From assembly GCA_022511055.1 (NCBI GenBank), contig JAFLSH010000086.1, forward strand, positions 1 through 10,769: DNA of 10,769 nucleotides, read 5' to 3'. This stretch comes from Prevotella sp. GTDB taxonomy: Bacteria > Bacteroidota > Bacteroidia > Bacteroidales > Bacteroidaceae. The notes below the pieces were generated by a model. That model saw only the letters and a list, made by a program, of their open reading frames with translations. It was not told the DNA's origin and searched no databases. Positions 1 to 6,723 of this stretch are shown here, in pieces; position 1 is the first letter of the stretch, and the number at the start of each line of letters is the position of its first letter. A program made the translations under genes and the position numbers.

Positions 1-1139
1 CTTGCCACCATGCCTAAATAAATGCGCTCTGCCGTGGAAAGAGAACCATCTGTCTTGGCTATAGCCACAAGCTGCTCCAGAGTGTCGTGAGCCGTTGTGC
101 GGTCAGCAGCCAAGAGGGCAAAGTCAACATCATAGCTATGCTCGGAATTGACGTTCCCTAACAGCTCGAGCTTATCATCACCGCTGATGTTGGCCTTGGC
201 AATGCGCTGTTCTATCAGCCGGAACTTGTCTTGAGACACATCATCATTGATTTTCGCCATATTAATCATGGCCTGAATGACCGCTACTTGAACGAGCTTC
301 GGGTCGCGCTCGGCCTCGGCCGCCTTCACAAACGAAGTGCGGATATTGTCAAACTCAATGGTGGCAATATCGCCATCATCAAAGAGATAGCGCTGGGCAC
401 TGAGCTGCCGGCGCAGCCGAATAGCGCCTTTTCGGAACGTAGCCAATGTCAGGCCGCCAGAGAACAGGCCACCTGCTATCGGAATGAAACGGCCTACACC
501 CTTGGCGAAGCTCTCCTTCGACAGTTTCATGCCGACAATCTTGGCTACCTGCTTGACTATGGGGAATATAGCCGCCTTGGTAATGGCAACCCTGGGCAGG
601 CGGGTGACGGCACTCTCAGCCATGGCCTTGGAGAGTTCGCTCATGCCCTTCTCTGCCACAGGCGCGCCCATCATTACGCCCATGAAGATGGTCAGCAGGT
701 CGCCTGCCATGTCGCTCAGCTCGCCATCATCTTCGCAGAAGTCAGGATAGCCATAGAGGTAAGCCAACTTCTGAGACAAGACAAACACATGATAGTAGTA
801 CTGGGTCATATCGCTGGGAATAGTGGCCGCCATAGCAAGTCCACCAGGCAGCCCGGCCACGGTGGAAGCCGTTGTAGCCAATGCGGTGTGATGGTTAATG
901 CACGACTTGGCCAGCTTGTCGATGACCTTTTCCGAGACAATGGTATAGGGGCGCACGTGCCCCAGCATCTGTAACCGTGACTGGTTGCAGTAGGGGCGCA
1001 GCTCTTTTCTGAGGAATCCCACCCTATCGACCTTCACACCGGGCATCTTCAAGACTACTGACAGTATCTTACACCACACGCCCCCCGTGCCGGAAGGCTG
1101 GGCAGCAGACTGTTCCTTGTTTTTCAAATTCTCTTCCAT
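1..1139 (-). CDS. EcsC-like / TerB-like fusion protein, C-terminus beyond the window
   Basis: An open minus-strand frame runs uninterrupted from an ATG at 1139 off the left edge (379 codons visible), so the protein is partial at its C-terminus. After a polar N-terminus, residues about 65-245 look like the EcsC family. A hydrophobic, glycine-rich stretch at 86-115 (TVAGLPGG then IPSDM) is followed by the helix with LAYLYGYPDF (125-134), and near 216-246 comes the family's closing pattern, GRFIPIAGGLFSGG followed by basic helices. Residues about 280-379 resemble a TerB/DjlA-type acidic helical domain, with two half-repeats: AVIQAMINMAKINDD and AIAKTDGSLSTAE, the latter the typical aDG-is-E pattern. 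The gene starts 46 bases after the TPR gene's stop and is probably the last visible gene of that operon. EcsC and TerB families are associated with membranes and stress, but no specific function can be given. Domain assignments are from pattern memory; the reading frame itself is certain. Confidence 0.8.
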   Translation of the reverse strand, partial: MEENLKNKEQSAAQPSGTGGVWCKILSVVLKMPGVKVDRVGFLRKELRPYCNQSRLQMLGHVRPYTIVSEKVIDKLAKSCINHHTALATTASTVAGLPGGLAMAATIPSDMTQYYYHVFVLSQKLAYLYGYPDFCEDDGELSDMAGDLLTIFMGVMMGAPVAEKGMSELSKAMAESAVTRLPRVAITKAAIFPIVKQVAKIVGMKLSKESFAKGVGRFIPIAGGLFSGGLTLATFRKGAIRLRRQLSAQRYLFDDGDIATIEFDNIRTSFVKAAEAERDPKLVQVAVIQAMINMAKINDDVSQDKFRLIEQRIAKANISGDDKLELLGNVNSEHSYDVDFALLAADRTTAHDTLEQLVAIAKTDGSLSTAERIYLGMVA

Positions 1140-1185
1140 TATTGTTAGTTTTTTGTGATTCTTCTTGAATTTCCCTCTCCCGCGG

Positions 1186-3180
1186 TCAGGGAGTCTTGGG
1201 CGTATGTTTCTTGATGATGCTGTAGGCGGTGTACAGCCCTAACTCGCCGGCCTTGCTCAAGTCACTGACGCCCTTGGCTGTCTCGCCACTATCAATGTAA
1301 GCCAGGCCACGGTTGTAGTATGCTTCGGCCAAAGTGCTATCAAGCTCCAGGGCACGAGTGTAGTCGTCAATGGCTCCCGCATAGTTTTTCTGCTGAAGGT
1401 ATATGTTCCCCCTGTTATAGTAAAGATATTGCGAAGAAGGTGCCAGCCGAATGGCCGTTGTGAGGTCAATCAGCACACTGGCCCACTTCATCTCGGCCGT
1501 AGTACCCTGCGAAGCCTCGAAATCGTTCAGCTTTGAGCGGCAGACTGCCCGCTGCCAATAGGCCAAGGCCGAAGTGCTGTCAATCTGAAGGTAAGTTGAA
1601 AGGTCATCGATGGCACTCTCTAAATTCTGGATAGCCGAATAGGCCACCGCCCTCAGCAACACCTTTGGAGCAACCTCAGCCAGAGTGCCGGCCTTGAGAA
1701 TAGCCTCGCCCAGCGAGTCGATGCAGGCAAAGTAAGACTGCATCTTCGCCTCATTCATGACAGGCAGGCTGTTTGACACATAGAGCGGATAAGACCCAGA
1801 GGCTGCATTGAACTCATCGACTGCCCGGTCATAGGGCATGTAAGCCTGCACTTCTTTCTTGGCTCGCTCAAGTGCCAACTCATACAGCGGCAGGTAACTC
1901 ACATCGACCTTTCGGTCCTGGACCCGGCCACGATATTCACTCTTGTATTCATGCTCCGCATCTTGTTCATCAGCAACAACCAGCTGGTTGTACTTCTCCA
2001 AATCCTCATCGCTGCGCTTACGTGTCTGCCGTGCCGCACGTGTCTGCTGCCCGCCATTGCGCTTTTCCATCTGCGCCTTCAGCACACGGAACTCATCAAG
2101 TTCTGCCTGCTTGTTCATGCCCAGCCGGCGGTAGCTTCGGGCACGATATTGCAACCCAGTCCAGAAGTTCGGGTACTGCTCAATGACTTTTGAGTAGTCA
2201 CTGATGGCCCCGCGCACATCGCCGGTCTTATCGCGCAGCAGCGCACGGTTGAACAGCGCGAGCATATTGTCTGGCTCCAGATTAAGCACGAAGTCAAAGT
2301 CCTCTATGCCCCGGTTGTCATCACCAACCTGCGCCCGCAGCAAGCCACGGTTGTAGTGGCCGAGGAAGTTGTTAGGGTCATAGTCAAGAGCCGTGTCATA
2401 GTCGGCCATGGCTCCCCGCAGATTGTTCTGGTGATAGCGAGCCAGGGCGCGGTTGATGTGCAGCCCGGCGTTCTTGGGCATCAGGTGAATGGCCTTATCC
2501 AAGAATGTCTCGGCCTCGGCCCACTCCTGGCGCGCCAACGAGATGATAGAGCGGCCAGCCCACGTAGGGCCATCATACGGGTCAATGGCTAAGCTCTCGT
2601 CAATGGCCTTTATGGCTGAGGCGGTGTCTTTCTGCAACATATAGACCTCTCCTTTCAAGGCATAGCCCTTGGCATACTTTTTCCACTTGACCAGCATGGT
2701 GTCTAACTCAGCATGCGCCTGAACATAGTCACTATCCTGGACATGGCAAAGCACGCGATTAAACCACAATCCCTGATTTTCAGGGTCATAGCGCAAGGCA
2801 CGGGTATAGTCTGACACGGCATCAGAAAACCTGCGCAGCCGAATGCGGCAAAGCCCGCGCAATTCGTAGCAGCTAACCACGTACGGGTTGCGGTCAAGTG
2901 CCTGTGTGCAGTCAGCTTCCGCGCCGGCAAAGTCATCAAGATAGAACTTGGCGATGGCACGGAAATACCACGGCTCGTAAAGATAGGGCTTGGCGGAGAT
3001 AGCCTGATTGAAATACTGGATGGAGAGGACATAATCCTCATAGTAGAGCGCCGAGCGGCCGACAGTCATAAGCCGGTCAGTGTTCAGCTGGGCATAAGCC
3101 TTCGGACACTGAACGCCAAATACGGAACAGCAGAGTACGAACAGCAGCAATGCCCATCTCTGCCAGAAACTCCTCTTCAT
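1186..3180 (-). CDS. Exported tetratricopeptide-repeat (TPR) protein
   Basis: This long TPR protein is about 664 residues from the preferred ATG at 3180. That start gives a clean signal peptide: KR, then a hydrophobic core ALLLFVLCCSVFG, and a likely cut after AYA near residue 31. An in-frame ATG at 3195 would only add five residues. About ten TPR units fill residues 35-385, with repeated signatures such as YNRGLLRAQVGD and FNRALLRDKTGD. A charged, non-repetitive linker follows at about 385-500 (rich in K, R, E and Q), then three or four further TPRs to the C-terminus, including YYNRGNIYLQQKNYAGAIDDY. TPRs are protein-protein scaffolds, so the protein probably acts in the periplasm, but the partner is unknown. 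It lies 55 bases downstream of def and is probably cotranscribed with it. No enzymatic domain is seen. Confidence 0.9.
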   Translation of the reverse strand: MKRSFWQRWALLLFVLCCSVFGVQCPKAYAQLNTDRLMTVGRSALYYEDYVLSIQYFNQAISAKPYLYEPWYFRAIAKFYLDDFAGAEADCTQALDRNPYVVSCYELRGLCRIRLRRFSDAVSDYTRALRYDPENQGLWFNRVLCHVQDSDYVQAHAELDTMLVKWKKYAKGYALKGEVYMLQKDTASAIKAIDESLAIDPYDGPTWAGRSIISLARQEWAEAETFLDKAIHLMPKNAGLHINRALARYHQNNLRGAMADYDTALDYDPNNFLGHYNRGLLRAQVGDDNRGIEDFDFVLNLEPDNMLALFNRALLRDKTGDVRGAISDYSKVIEQYPNFWTGLQYRARSYRRLGMNKQAELDEFRVLKAQMEKRNGGQQTRAARQTRKRSDEDLEKYNQLVVADEQDAEHEYKSEYRGRVQDRKVDVSYLPLYELALERAKKEVQAYMPYDRAVDEFNAASGSYPLYVSNSLPVMNEAKMQSYFACIDSLGEAILKAGTLAEVAPKVLLRAVAYSAIQNLESAIDDLSTYLQIDSTSALAYWQRAVCRSKLNDFEASQGTTAEMKWASVLIDLTTAIRLAPSSQYLYYNRGNIYLQQKNYAGAIDDYTRALELDSTLAEAYYNRGLAYIDSGETAKGVSDLSKAGELGLYTAYSIIKKHTPKTP

Positions 3181-3235
3181 ACCCAAACAGCCCAACGTTC
3201 AACACTCAAAATAGTCAGCACTCAGTCCAGGGAGG

Positions 3236-3796
3236 TCAGCGCTTGACGGGTTTTGTCTTGTAGCCGCAGCGATAGCGCCCCTGAATGAGCGCCTTCAGCT
3301 TGCCCTGTATCAGCTGGCGGCGCAAGGGCGAGATACGGTCGATGAACACATGACCATCAAGATGGTCGAACTCGTGCTGCATGACACGTGCCAGATAGCC
3401 TTCCACCCACTCATCATGGGGCTGGAACTGCTCGTCTTGCCACTTTACGTGGATTCGGGTCGGGCGCACCACCTTCTCGTGTATGGCAGGCAGCGACAGA
3501 CAGCCTTCTTCGCTGGAATCAGTCTGCGTGTCATCAAGTTCCACGATGTGCGGATTGATAAAGACCCGGCGGAAGCCTTTGTACTCGGGCAAGTCTTCGC
3601 TCAGCACATCAAGGTCAATGACTACCAGCCTGATGGCCTTGCCTATCTGCGGAGCCGCCAGCCCTATGCCATCACTGCTGGCAAGGGTTTCCCACATGTC
3701 TGCAATCAGCTGCTGCAAGTCTGGATAATCGGGCGTAATGTCCTCTGCCACCTTTCGCAGCACCGGCTGCCCGTAAATATAAATAGGAAGTATCAT
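3236..3796 (-). CDS. def: Peptide deformylase
   Basis: Peptide deformylase removes the N-formyl group from the initiator methionine of new proteins, using a bound metal ion in the cytoplasm. All three family motifs are present: GIGLAAPQ at residues 43-50, EGCLS at 97-101 and QHEFDHLDG at 140-148. The metal ligands are therefore Cys99, His141 and His145, with Glu142 as catalytic base. The length of 186 residues is normal. The MILPIYIYG start is the usual family N-terminus, so the ATG at 3796 is secure. It follows yqgF on the same strand after 112 bases containing hairpins, and an upstream in-frame five-codon mini-frame ends exactly at its start codon. Unlike the E. coli arrangement, no fmt is adjacent. 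Confidence 0.98.
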   Translation of the reverse strand: MILPIYIYGQPVLRKVAEDITPDYPDLQQLIADMWETLASSDGIGLAAPQIGKAIRLVVIDLDVLSEDLPEYKGFRRVFINPHIVELDDTQTDSSEEGCLSLPAIHEKVVRPTRIHVKWQDEQFQPHDEWVEGYLARVMQHEFDHLDGHVFIDRISPLRRQLIQGKLKALIQGRYRCGYKTKPVKR

Positions 3797-3814
3797 TCAC
3801 TTAGCCCCTTGCAT
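3797..3814 (-). other. Possible five-codon leader frame abutting the def start
   Basis: On the minus strand an ATG at 3814 opens the frame M-Q-G-A-K, and its TGA at 3799-3797 directly touches the def ATG at 3796. The leader ATG forms the three-base loop of a hairpin with a 6-bp stem (CCCTTG and CAAGGG, 3806-3820). This could allow termination-reinitiation or tune def translation. A frame this short can easily occur by chance, and no evidence of translation is visible. Confidence 0.25.
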
Positions 3815-3820
3815 CAAGGG
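3806..3820 (-). promoter_or_regulatory. Small hairpin in the def leader
   Basis: CCCTTG and CAAGGG form a perfect 6-bp stem with a three-base loop, ending 10 bases before the def start codon. A stem this close to the initiation site could affect ribosome access. It lacks a following U-run, so it is not an intrinsic terminator. The structure is directly visible; the role is inferred. Confidence 0.4.
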
Positions 3821-3825
3821 ATATG

Positions 3826-3890
3826 GCCTGAACAAGCGGGCACCAGGCCGTTTTTGTTTATGTTCTACAGAAGCCTGCGCTTGTTCAGGC
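3826..3890. repeat. Long inverted repeat in the yqgF-def intergenic region
   Basis: GCCTGAACAAGCG at 3826-3838 is the exact reverse complement of 3878-3890 (13 bp). Inside it, CAGGC (3844-3848) pairs with GCCTG (3873-3877), giving an 18-bp stem with a five-base bulge on one side and a 24-base loop. In the minus-strand transcript it lies 18 bases after the yqgF stop and is not followed by a U-run. It therefore looks more like a processing, stability or attenuation element than a standard terminator. No similar sequence was noticed elsewhere in the window. Confidence 0.6.
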
Positions 3891-3908
3891 TCCCTGCCAT
3901 TCCCCCGG

Positions 3909-4328
3909 TTACGGGGAACGCCTGGAACGCATATAGTCTTGCAGAATGATAGTGGCCGATATTTCGTCTACCAATGCCTTGTCTTGGCGGGCTTTCTTCT
4001 TCAGGCCGGCATCAATCATAACCTGCTGGGCCAGCACCGACGTGAAGCGCTCATCATAGCACTCAATGGGAATGGCCGGCATGGCCCTGCGCCAGCGGTT
4101 GATGAACTCCTGCACCCGCTGGTAGTTCTCGCTCGGCTGCCCGTTGGTCTGGCGGGGCTCACCTATCACGATGCGCTCCACCGGCTCGCGGCCGACATAG
4201 TCTTTCAGCCAGTCGAAGAGTTCATGCGTAGAAACAGTCGCCAACCCTCCGGCTATCAGCTGCAAAGGGTCGGTGACTGCCAGTCCGGTGCGCTTGCGCC
4301 CGTAGTCGATAGACAGGATTCGAGCCAA
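3909..4328 (-). CDS. yqgF: Putative pre-16S rRNA nuclease / Holliday junction resolvase-like protein YqgF (RuvX)
   Basis: This is a YqgF/RuvX family RNase H-fold nuclease of 139 residues, the usual size. In E. coli the family is needed to mature the 5' end of 16S rRNA; a Holliday junction role was proposed earlier. Visible family motifs are SIDYGRKRTG at residues 6-15 (Asp8 as metal ligand), VIGEP at 54-58, YDERFTS at 91-97 (Glu93) and DEISATIILQDY at 121-132 (Asp121). The ATG at 4328 lies 12 bases after the stop of the SPOR lipoprotein gene, so the two are surely cotranscribed. The TAA stop sits in the loop of a small GC-rich hairpin (CCCCG/CGGGG, 3903-3916). Grouping with def suggests a translation-linked unit. 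Confidence 0.95.
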   Translation of the reverse strand: MARILSIDYGRKRTGLAVTDPLQLIAGGLATVSTHELFDWLKDYVGREPVERIVIGEPRQTNGQPSENYQRVQEFINRWRRAMPAIPIECYDERFTSVLAQQVMIDAGLKKKARQDKALVDEISATIILQDYMRSRRSP

Positions 4329-4340
4329 CGGATGCCGAGA

Positions 4341-4850
4341 CTATCTGACGTTGAAGAGCAACCAGGCATCGCTCTTCGGATTAAACTTCGACCCGCGGAT
4401 AGCATCACGACTGCGCACGGCTTCAGCCTTGTTGTCGAATGTCGAGGCCACCACACGGAACATATTGTTTGACTCGTTCTTCACTATCTGGGCATCATAG
4501 CCGCCATCGCGCAGTTGCTGCTGCAAGCCTTCGGCGTTGGCCTGCAAGCCGAATGAGCCGACAACGACACTGTAGTTCTTCAGACCTGCACCGTTGACAA
4601 TGCTGACCCGCTCTTCACGGACCGACACGTTATCACTGTTATCAACCACCGTGGTCTGTGTCACAGGCTGTGTCTGCACGGCACCGACGGTCTGCTCCGG
4701 CGCAGTCTCAGCAGGCGTGGTAACGGTCTGGGCTGCCTCTTGCGACTTGGCCTTTTCGTAAGCCTTCTTGTAGGCGCTCTCGCTGGATTTACAACTGGTG
4801 AATGCCATTGCAACGCACATTCCTGCGCATAATACCATGTACTTCTTCAT
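4341..4850 (-). CDS. SPOR-domain lipoprotein
   Basis: The ATG at 4850 gives 169 residues beginning MKKYMVLCAGMCVAMAFTSC, a lipoprotein signal peptide with the acylated cysteine at residue 20. An upstream in-frame ATG at 4940 would add 30 residues lacking a signal and is rejected. After the cysteine come a charged segment (SAYKKAYEKAKSQEA) and a low-complexity Thr/Gln/Pro/Val linker at about 40-75. Residues 91-168 form a SPOR domain (NYSVVVGSF through MFRVVAST to WLLFNV). SPOR domains bind peptidoglycan stripped of stem peptides, typically at division sites, so the protein probably sits in the envelope. It is the first gene of the minus-strand train leading into yqgF, def and the TPR gene. No convincing -33/-7 promoter was found upstream. 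Confidence 0.92.
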   Translation of the reverse strand: MKKYMVLCAGMCVAMAFTSCKSSESAYKKAYEKAKSQEAAQTVTTPAETAPEQTVGAVQTQPVTQTTVVDNSDNVSVREERVSIVNGAGLKNYSVVVGSFGLQANAEGLQQQLRDGGYDAQIVKNESNNMFRVVASTFDNKAEAVRSRDAIRGSKFNPKSDAWLLFNVR

Positions 4851-5030
4851 ACTTTTTCTCGTTATTAATAAATTAGACTTTCTGTTCAACTTTGAAATAT
4901 TTTGTGCGAAATTACAAAATATCGCTGAAAAAAGGGGCAAAATGCTACCTAAACTTTGTTAAATCGGGGAAATACTCACATTTTAATAAAAAATAATACG
5001 ACTTTTAACGTTAGTTTCAAGAAAAAACTG

Positions 5031-5038
5031 TATTTTTG
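5031..5038 (+). promoter_or_regulatory. Bacteroidetes-type -7 box for the YtxH gene operon
   Basis: TATTTTTG matches the Bacteroidetes -7 consensus TAnnTTTG exactly and is followed by C. It lies 41 bases before the ATG at 5080, giving a leader of roughly 35 bases. No good TTTG is found at the expected -33 distance. The surrounding region is very AT-rich, which lowers specificity. Confidence 0.6.
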
Positions 5039-5079
5039 CATGGTTAAATTCACAATGTAATACAAAAACAAAAAGAACT

Positions 5080-5292
5080 ATGAAAAGTATTGGCTACATT
5101 GGCGCATTCCTTGGCGGAGCTATCGCCGGCGCTGCTCTGGGCATACTGATGGCACCAGAGAAGGGACAGGACACCCGCGTGAAGATTACTGACGCAGTGG
5201 AGGATTTCCTGAAGAAGCATAACATCAAGCTGAGCCGCAAGGAAGTTGGCGACTTGGTTGACGACATTCAAGACGTAACTGACGAAGAATAA
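5080..5292 (+). CDS. YtxH-domain membrane-anchor protein
   Basis: This 70-residue protein starts with one glycine/alanine-rich hydrophobic segment (IGAFLGGAIAGAALGILMAP, residues 6-25). A charged amphipathic helix follows (about 28-52), then an acidic tail. The pattern GxxxGAxxGxLxAPxxG is the hallmark of YtxH-like (PF12732) small membrane proteins, often linked to general stress. It heads a three-gene plus-strand operon. Its TAA stop overlaps the next gene's ATG by one base (TAATG), indicating translational coupling. The biochemical role of the family is not established. Confidence 0.85.
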   Translation: MKSIGYIGAFLGGAIAGAALGILMAPEKGQDTRVKITDAVEDFLKKHNIKLSRKEVGDLVDDIQDVTDEE

Positions 5293-5642
5293 TGCTGTCG
5301 AGCGACAAGAACGTTGAAACCATAGCACAGCTCATCGAGGTGCTGAAACACTATCTCGGGCTACAGAAGGAATACATCAAGCTCGATGCGATAGACAAGG
5401 TGGTGCGCCTGCTGACGGCCACCGCCTTGGCTATCATTTTCTTTCTGATGGTCATTGCCGTCATGCAGTTCCTGTCGTTTGCCGTTGCTTACTGGCTTAG
5501 CCACTACATCGGGCTGGCATCTGCCTTCTTTGTGGTCACCGCCTTCCATGTTGGCCTGATGCTGCTCCTCATTATTTTCCGCCACTCGTGGATAGAGCGG
5601 CCTTTGGTCAGATTCTTGGCCAATCTGCTGCTGAGCAAGTAA
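5292..5642 (+). CDS. PF07332-type (holin-like, YqjE-like) membrane protein
   Basis: The protein has 116 residues. An amphipathic N-terminal helix (about 8-38: AQLIEVLKHYLGLQKEYIKL) is followed by two transmembrane segments, about 40-68 (ATALAIIFFLMVIAVMQFLS) and 75-100 (IGLASAFFVVTAFHVGLMLL). A short cytoplasmic tail with WIERPLVRFLANLLL ends it. This matches the family often labelled 'phage holin family / superfamily III' (PF07332), which includes E. coli YqjE. In this chromosomal setting it is not evidence of a phage. It is translationally coupled to the YtxH-like gene and 20 bases ahead of the third gene. It probably works in the inner membrane with those two proteins; the mechanism is unknown. 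Confidence 0.85.
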   Translation: MLSSDKNVETIAQLIEVLKHYLGLQKEYIKLDAIDKVVRLLTATALAIIFFLMVIAVMQFLSFAVAYWLSHYIGLASAFFVVTAFHVGLMLLLIIFRHSWIERPLVRFLANLLLSK

Positions 5643-5662
5643 GTCATTAAAACCCATTAGTC

Positions 5663-5926
5663 GTGCTACCAGTACAGAAACCCGACACCACATTCCGCTC
5701 GCTGGAGGAGATACGCCTGCGAAAAGAGGAATTGTACGACCAGCTGCAAAGCGACAGCCAGCAGGCCAGCGCTTTGTGGAACAAAGTGTTTGTCAAGCGC
5801 CAGGACTCGACCCGCAGCGAGTTCATCGGCAGCATGGTTAGCAATGGCATTGCAGCCGTTGACGCGATACTGCTGATACGGAAACTCATGAAAAGCTATC
5901 GCCACATTTTCAAGCGGAAGTCTTGA
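5663..5926 (+). CDS. Small basic protein of the YtxH/YqjE-like operon, unknown function
   Basis: An 87-residue frame starts at GTG (5663). An in-frame stop lies a few codons upstream and no useful ATG is available, so the GTG start is the best choice. Residues about 11-50 form a charged helix (SLEEIRLRKEELYDQLQSDS) with coiled-coil character. Residues 51-73 are moderately hydrophobic (GSMVSNGIAAVDAILLIRKL), and the tail is strongly basic (KSYRHIFKRKS). It follows the holin-like gene after 20 bases and ends the operon. The charged helix, short hydrophobic segment and basic tail recall E. coli YqjK, which also follows yqjD and yqjE, though no sequence identity is claimed. No recognised domain is visible. 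An overlapping minus-strand frame is a shadow. Confidence 0.75.
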   Translation: MLPVQKPDTTFRSLEEIRLRKEELYDQLQSDSQQASALWNKVFVKRQDSTRSEFIGSMVSNGIAAVDAILLIRKLMKSYRHIFKRKS

Positions 5927-5951
5927 TTCCAGTTTTCACTCAGTATTGACA

Positions 5952-5976
5952 GTCATAGACCCTCAATGTCTATGAC
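5952..5976. terminator. Hairpin between convergent genes (weak terminator candidate)
   Basis: GTCATAGAC and GTCTATGAC form a perfect 9-bp stem with a 7-base loop. The hairpin covers the last codons and stop of the minus-strand phosphodiesterase gene and lies 26 bases after the end of the plus-strand YtxH operon. Neither strand shows a clear T-run afterwards, so factor-independent termination is doubtful, but the position suits a bidirectional end. Confidence 0.35.
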
Positions 5977-6723
5977 CTGCCCATCGTATGCCATCTCCAC
6001 GCCTTTTGGCAGCCTTCTGTTCACCTTGGCGTGCAGCCCAATGTCATGGCTGCTGTGAATCAGCAGGGTGCGCCGCGCCCCTATGCGCTCGGCAAACTGA
6101 AGGGCATCGGCCAGCAGCTGGTGGCTGTGGTGGGGCTTGCCGACACGAAGGGCGTTGACGACCAGCACCTCAGTTCCTTCGACGTAGGGCAGCTCCGTGT
6201 CGGCCATGGTCTTCATGTCTGTGATGTAAGTCAGGGCTCCGATGCGGAAACCCGATATGGGCAGCTTGCCGTGCATCACCTGGAAAGGCACAATCTCGAA
6301 ATCGCCTATCGTTATCGGCCGGTGCAGCTCCAGCTCGTGCAGACCTATGGCCGGCACACCGGGATAACGATGCTTCTCGAAGCAGTAGGGCAGCATTTGC
6401 AGCAGCCCCTGGCAGGCCAGCGGGTCGGCGTAGACGTTGATGGCCCCGAACTGGCAGTAAGGCCGTATGTCATCCATGCCCCCCATGTGGTCATAGTGGG
6501 CGTGGGTGACGAGAATGCCATCAATAGGCCGGAACGCCTGCCCCATCATCTGCTGCCTGAAGTCGGGGCCGCAGTCAATGAGCAGGCGGGTGTTGGCCGT
6601 CTCGAGCAGCGCCGAGCAGCGCAGCCGCTTGTCGCGCGGGTCTTTGCTCCGGCACACCTCGCACTGGCAGCCCAGGGTGGGCACGCCGCACGAAGTGCCT
6701 GTACCTAAGAATGTCAGCTTCAT
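5953..6723 (-). CDS. PhnP-like metallo-beta-lactamase-fold phosphodiesterase
   Basis: This 256-residue MBL-fold hydrolase opens with MKLTFLGTGTSCGVP, typical of the PhnP/RNase Z-like branch. The active-site motif HAHYDH is at residues 74-79 (His74, His76, Asp78, His79), with His151, Asp169 and His223 as likely remaining ligands of the two-metal centre. Cys19, Cys21 and Cys24 (GCQCEVC) plus His226 match the extra structural zinc site known from E. coli PhnP. PhnP cleaves cyclic phosphoribosyl phosphates in the C-P lyase pathway, but no other phn gene is present, so the physiological substrate here is unclear. The start ATG overlaps the murB stop by four bases (ATGA), showing translational coupling. 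It is the last gene of the DUF4348-murB operon. Confidence 0.88.
   Translation of the reverse strand: MKLTFLGTGTSCGVPTLGCQCEVCRSKDPRDKRLRCSALLETANTRLLIDCGPDFRQQMMGQAFRPIDGILVTHAHYDHMGGMDDIRPYCQFGAINVYADPLACQGLLQMLPYCFEKHRYPGVPAIGLHELELHRPITIGDFEIVPFQVMHGKLPISGFRIGALTYITDMKTMADTELPYVEGTEVLVVNALRVGKPHHSHQLLADALQFAERIGARRTLLIHSSHDIGLHAKVNRRLPKGVEMAYDGQVIDIEGL

Noticed and set aside
231..974. Plus-strand frame of 247 codons near the left edge
   Set aside because: It lies antisense to the long uninterrupted minus-strand EcsC/TerB-like frame, which has recognisable domains; the plus frame has no family features.
1177..1193. Small hairpin CTCCC/GGGAG over the TPR gene stop
   Set aside because: It has only five pairs, no T-run on the minus strand, and is within chance expectation; cotranscription into the EcsC/TerB gene remains likely.
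3350..3949. Plus-strand 199-codon frame opposite def
   Set aside because: It is antisense to def, which has all three catalytic motifs, and shows no protein-like pattern.
3939..4472. Plus-strand 177-codon frame opposite yqgF
   Set aside because: It is a shadow of yqgF and the SPOR gene, caused by codon bias in GC-rich coding DNA.
4907..4941. Candidate minus-strand promoter for the SPOR lipoprotein operon (TAATTTCG or TATTTTG with an upstream TTTG)
   Set aside because: Each -7 candidate deviates from TAnnTTTG and the spacings (23 or 16 bases) are outside the usual range, so no specific site can be supported.
5292..5642. Prophage interpretation of the 'holin' family protein
   Set aside because: PF07332 proteins are common chromosomal membrane proteins, and no phage lysis, structural or integrase gene lies nearby.
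6031..6708. Plus-strand 225-codon frame opposite the phosphodiesterase
   Set aside because: It is antisense to a gene with complete metal-binding motifs and has no recognisable features.
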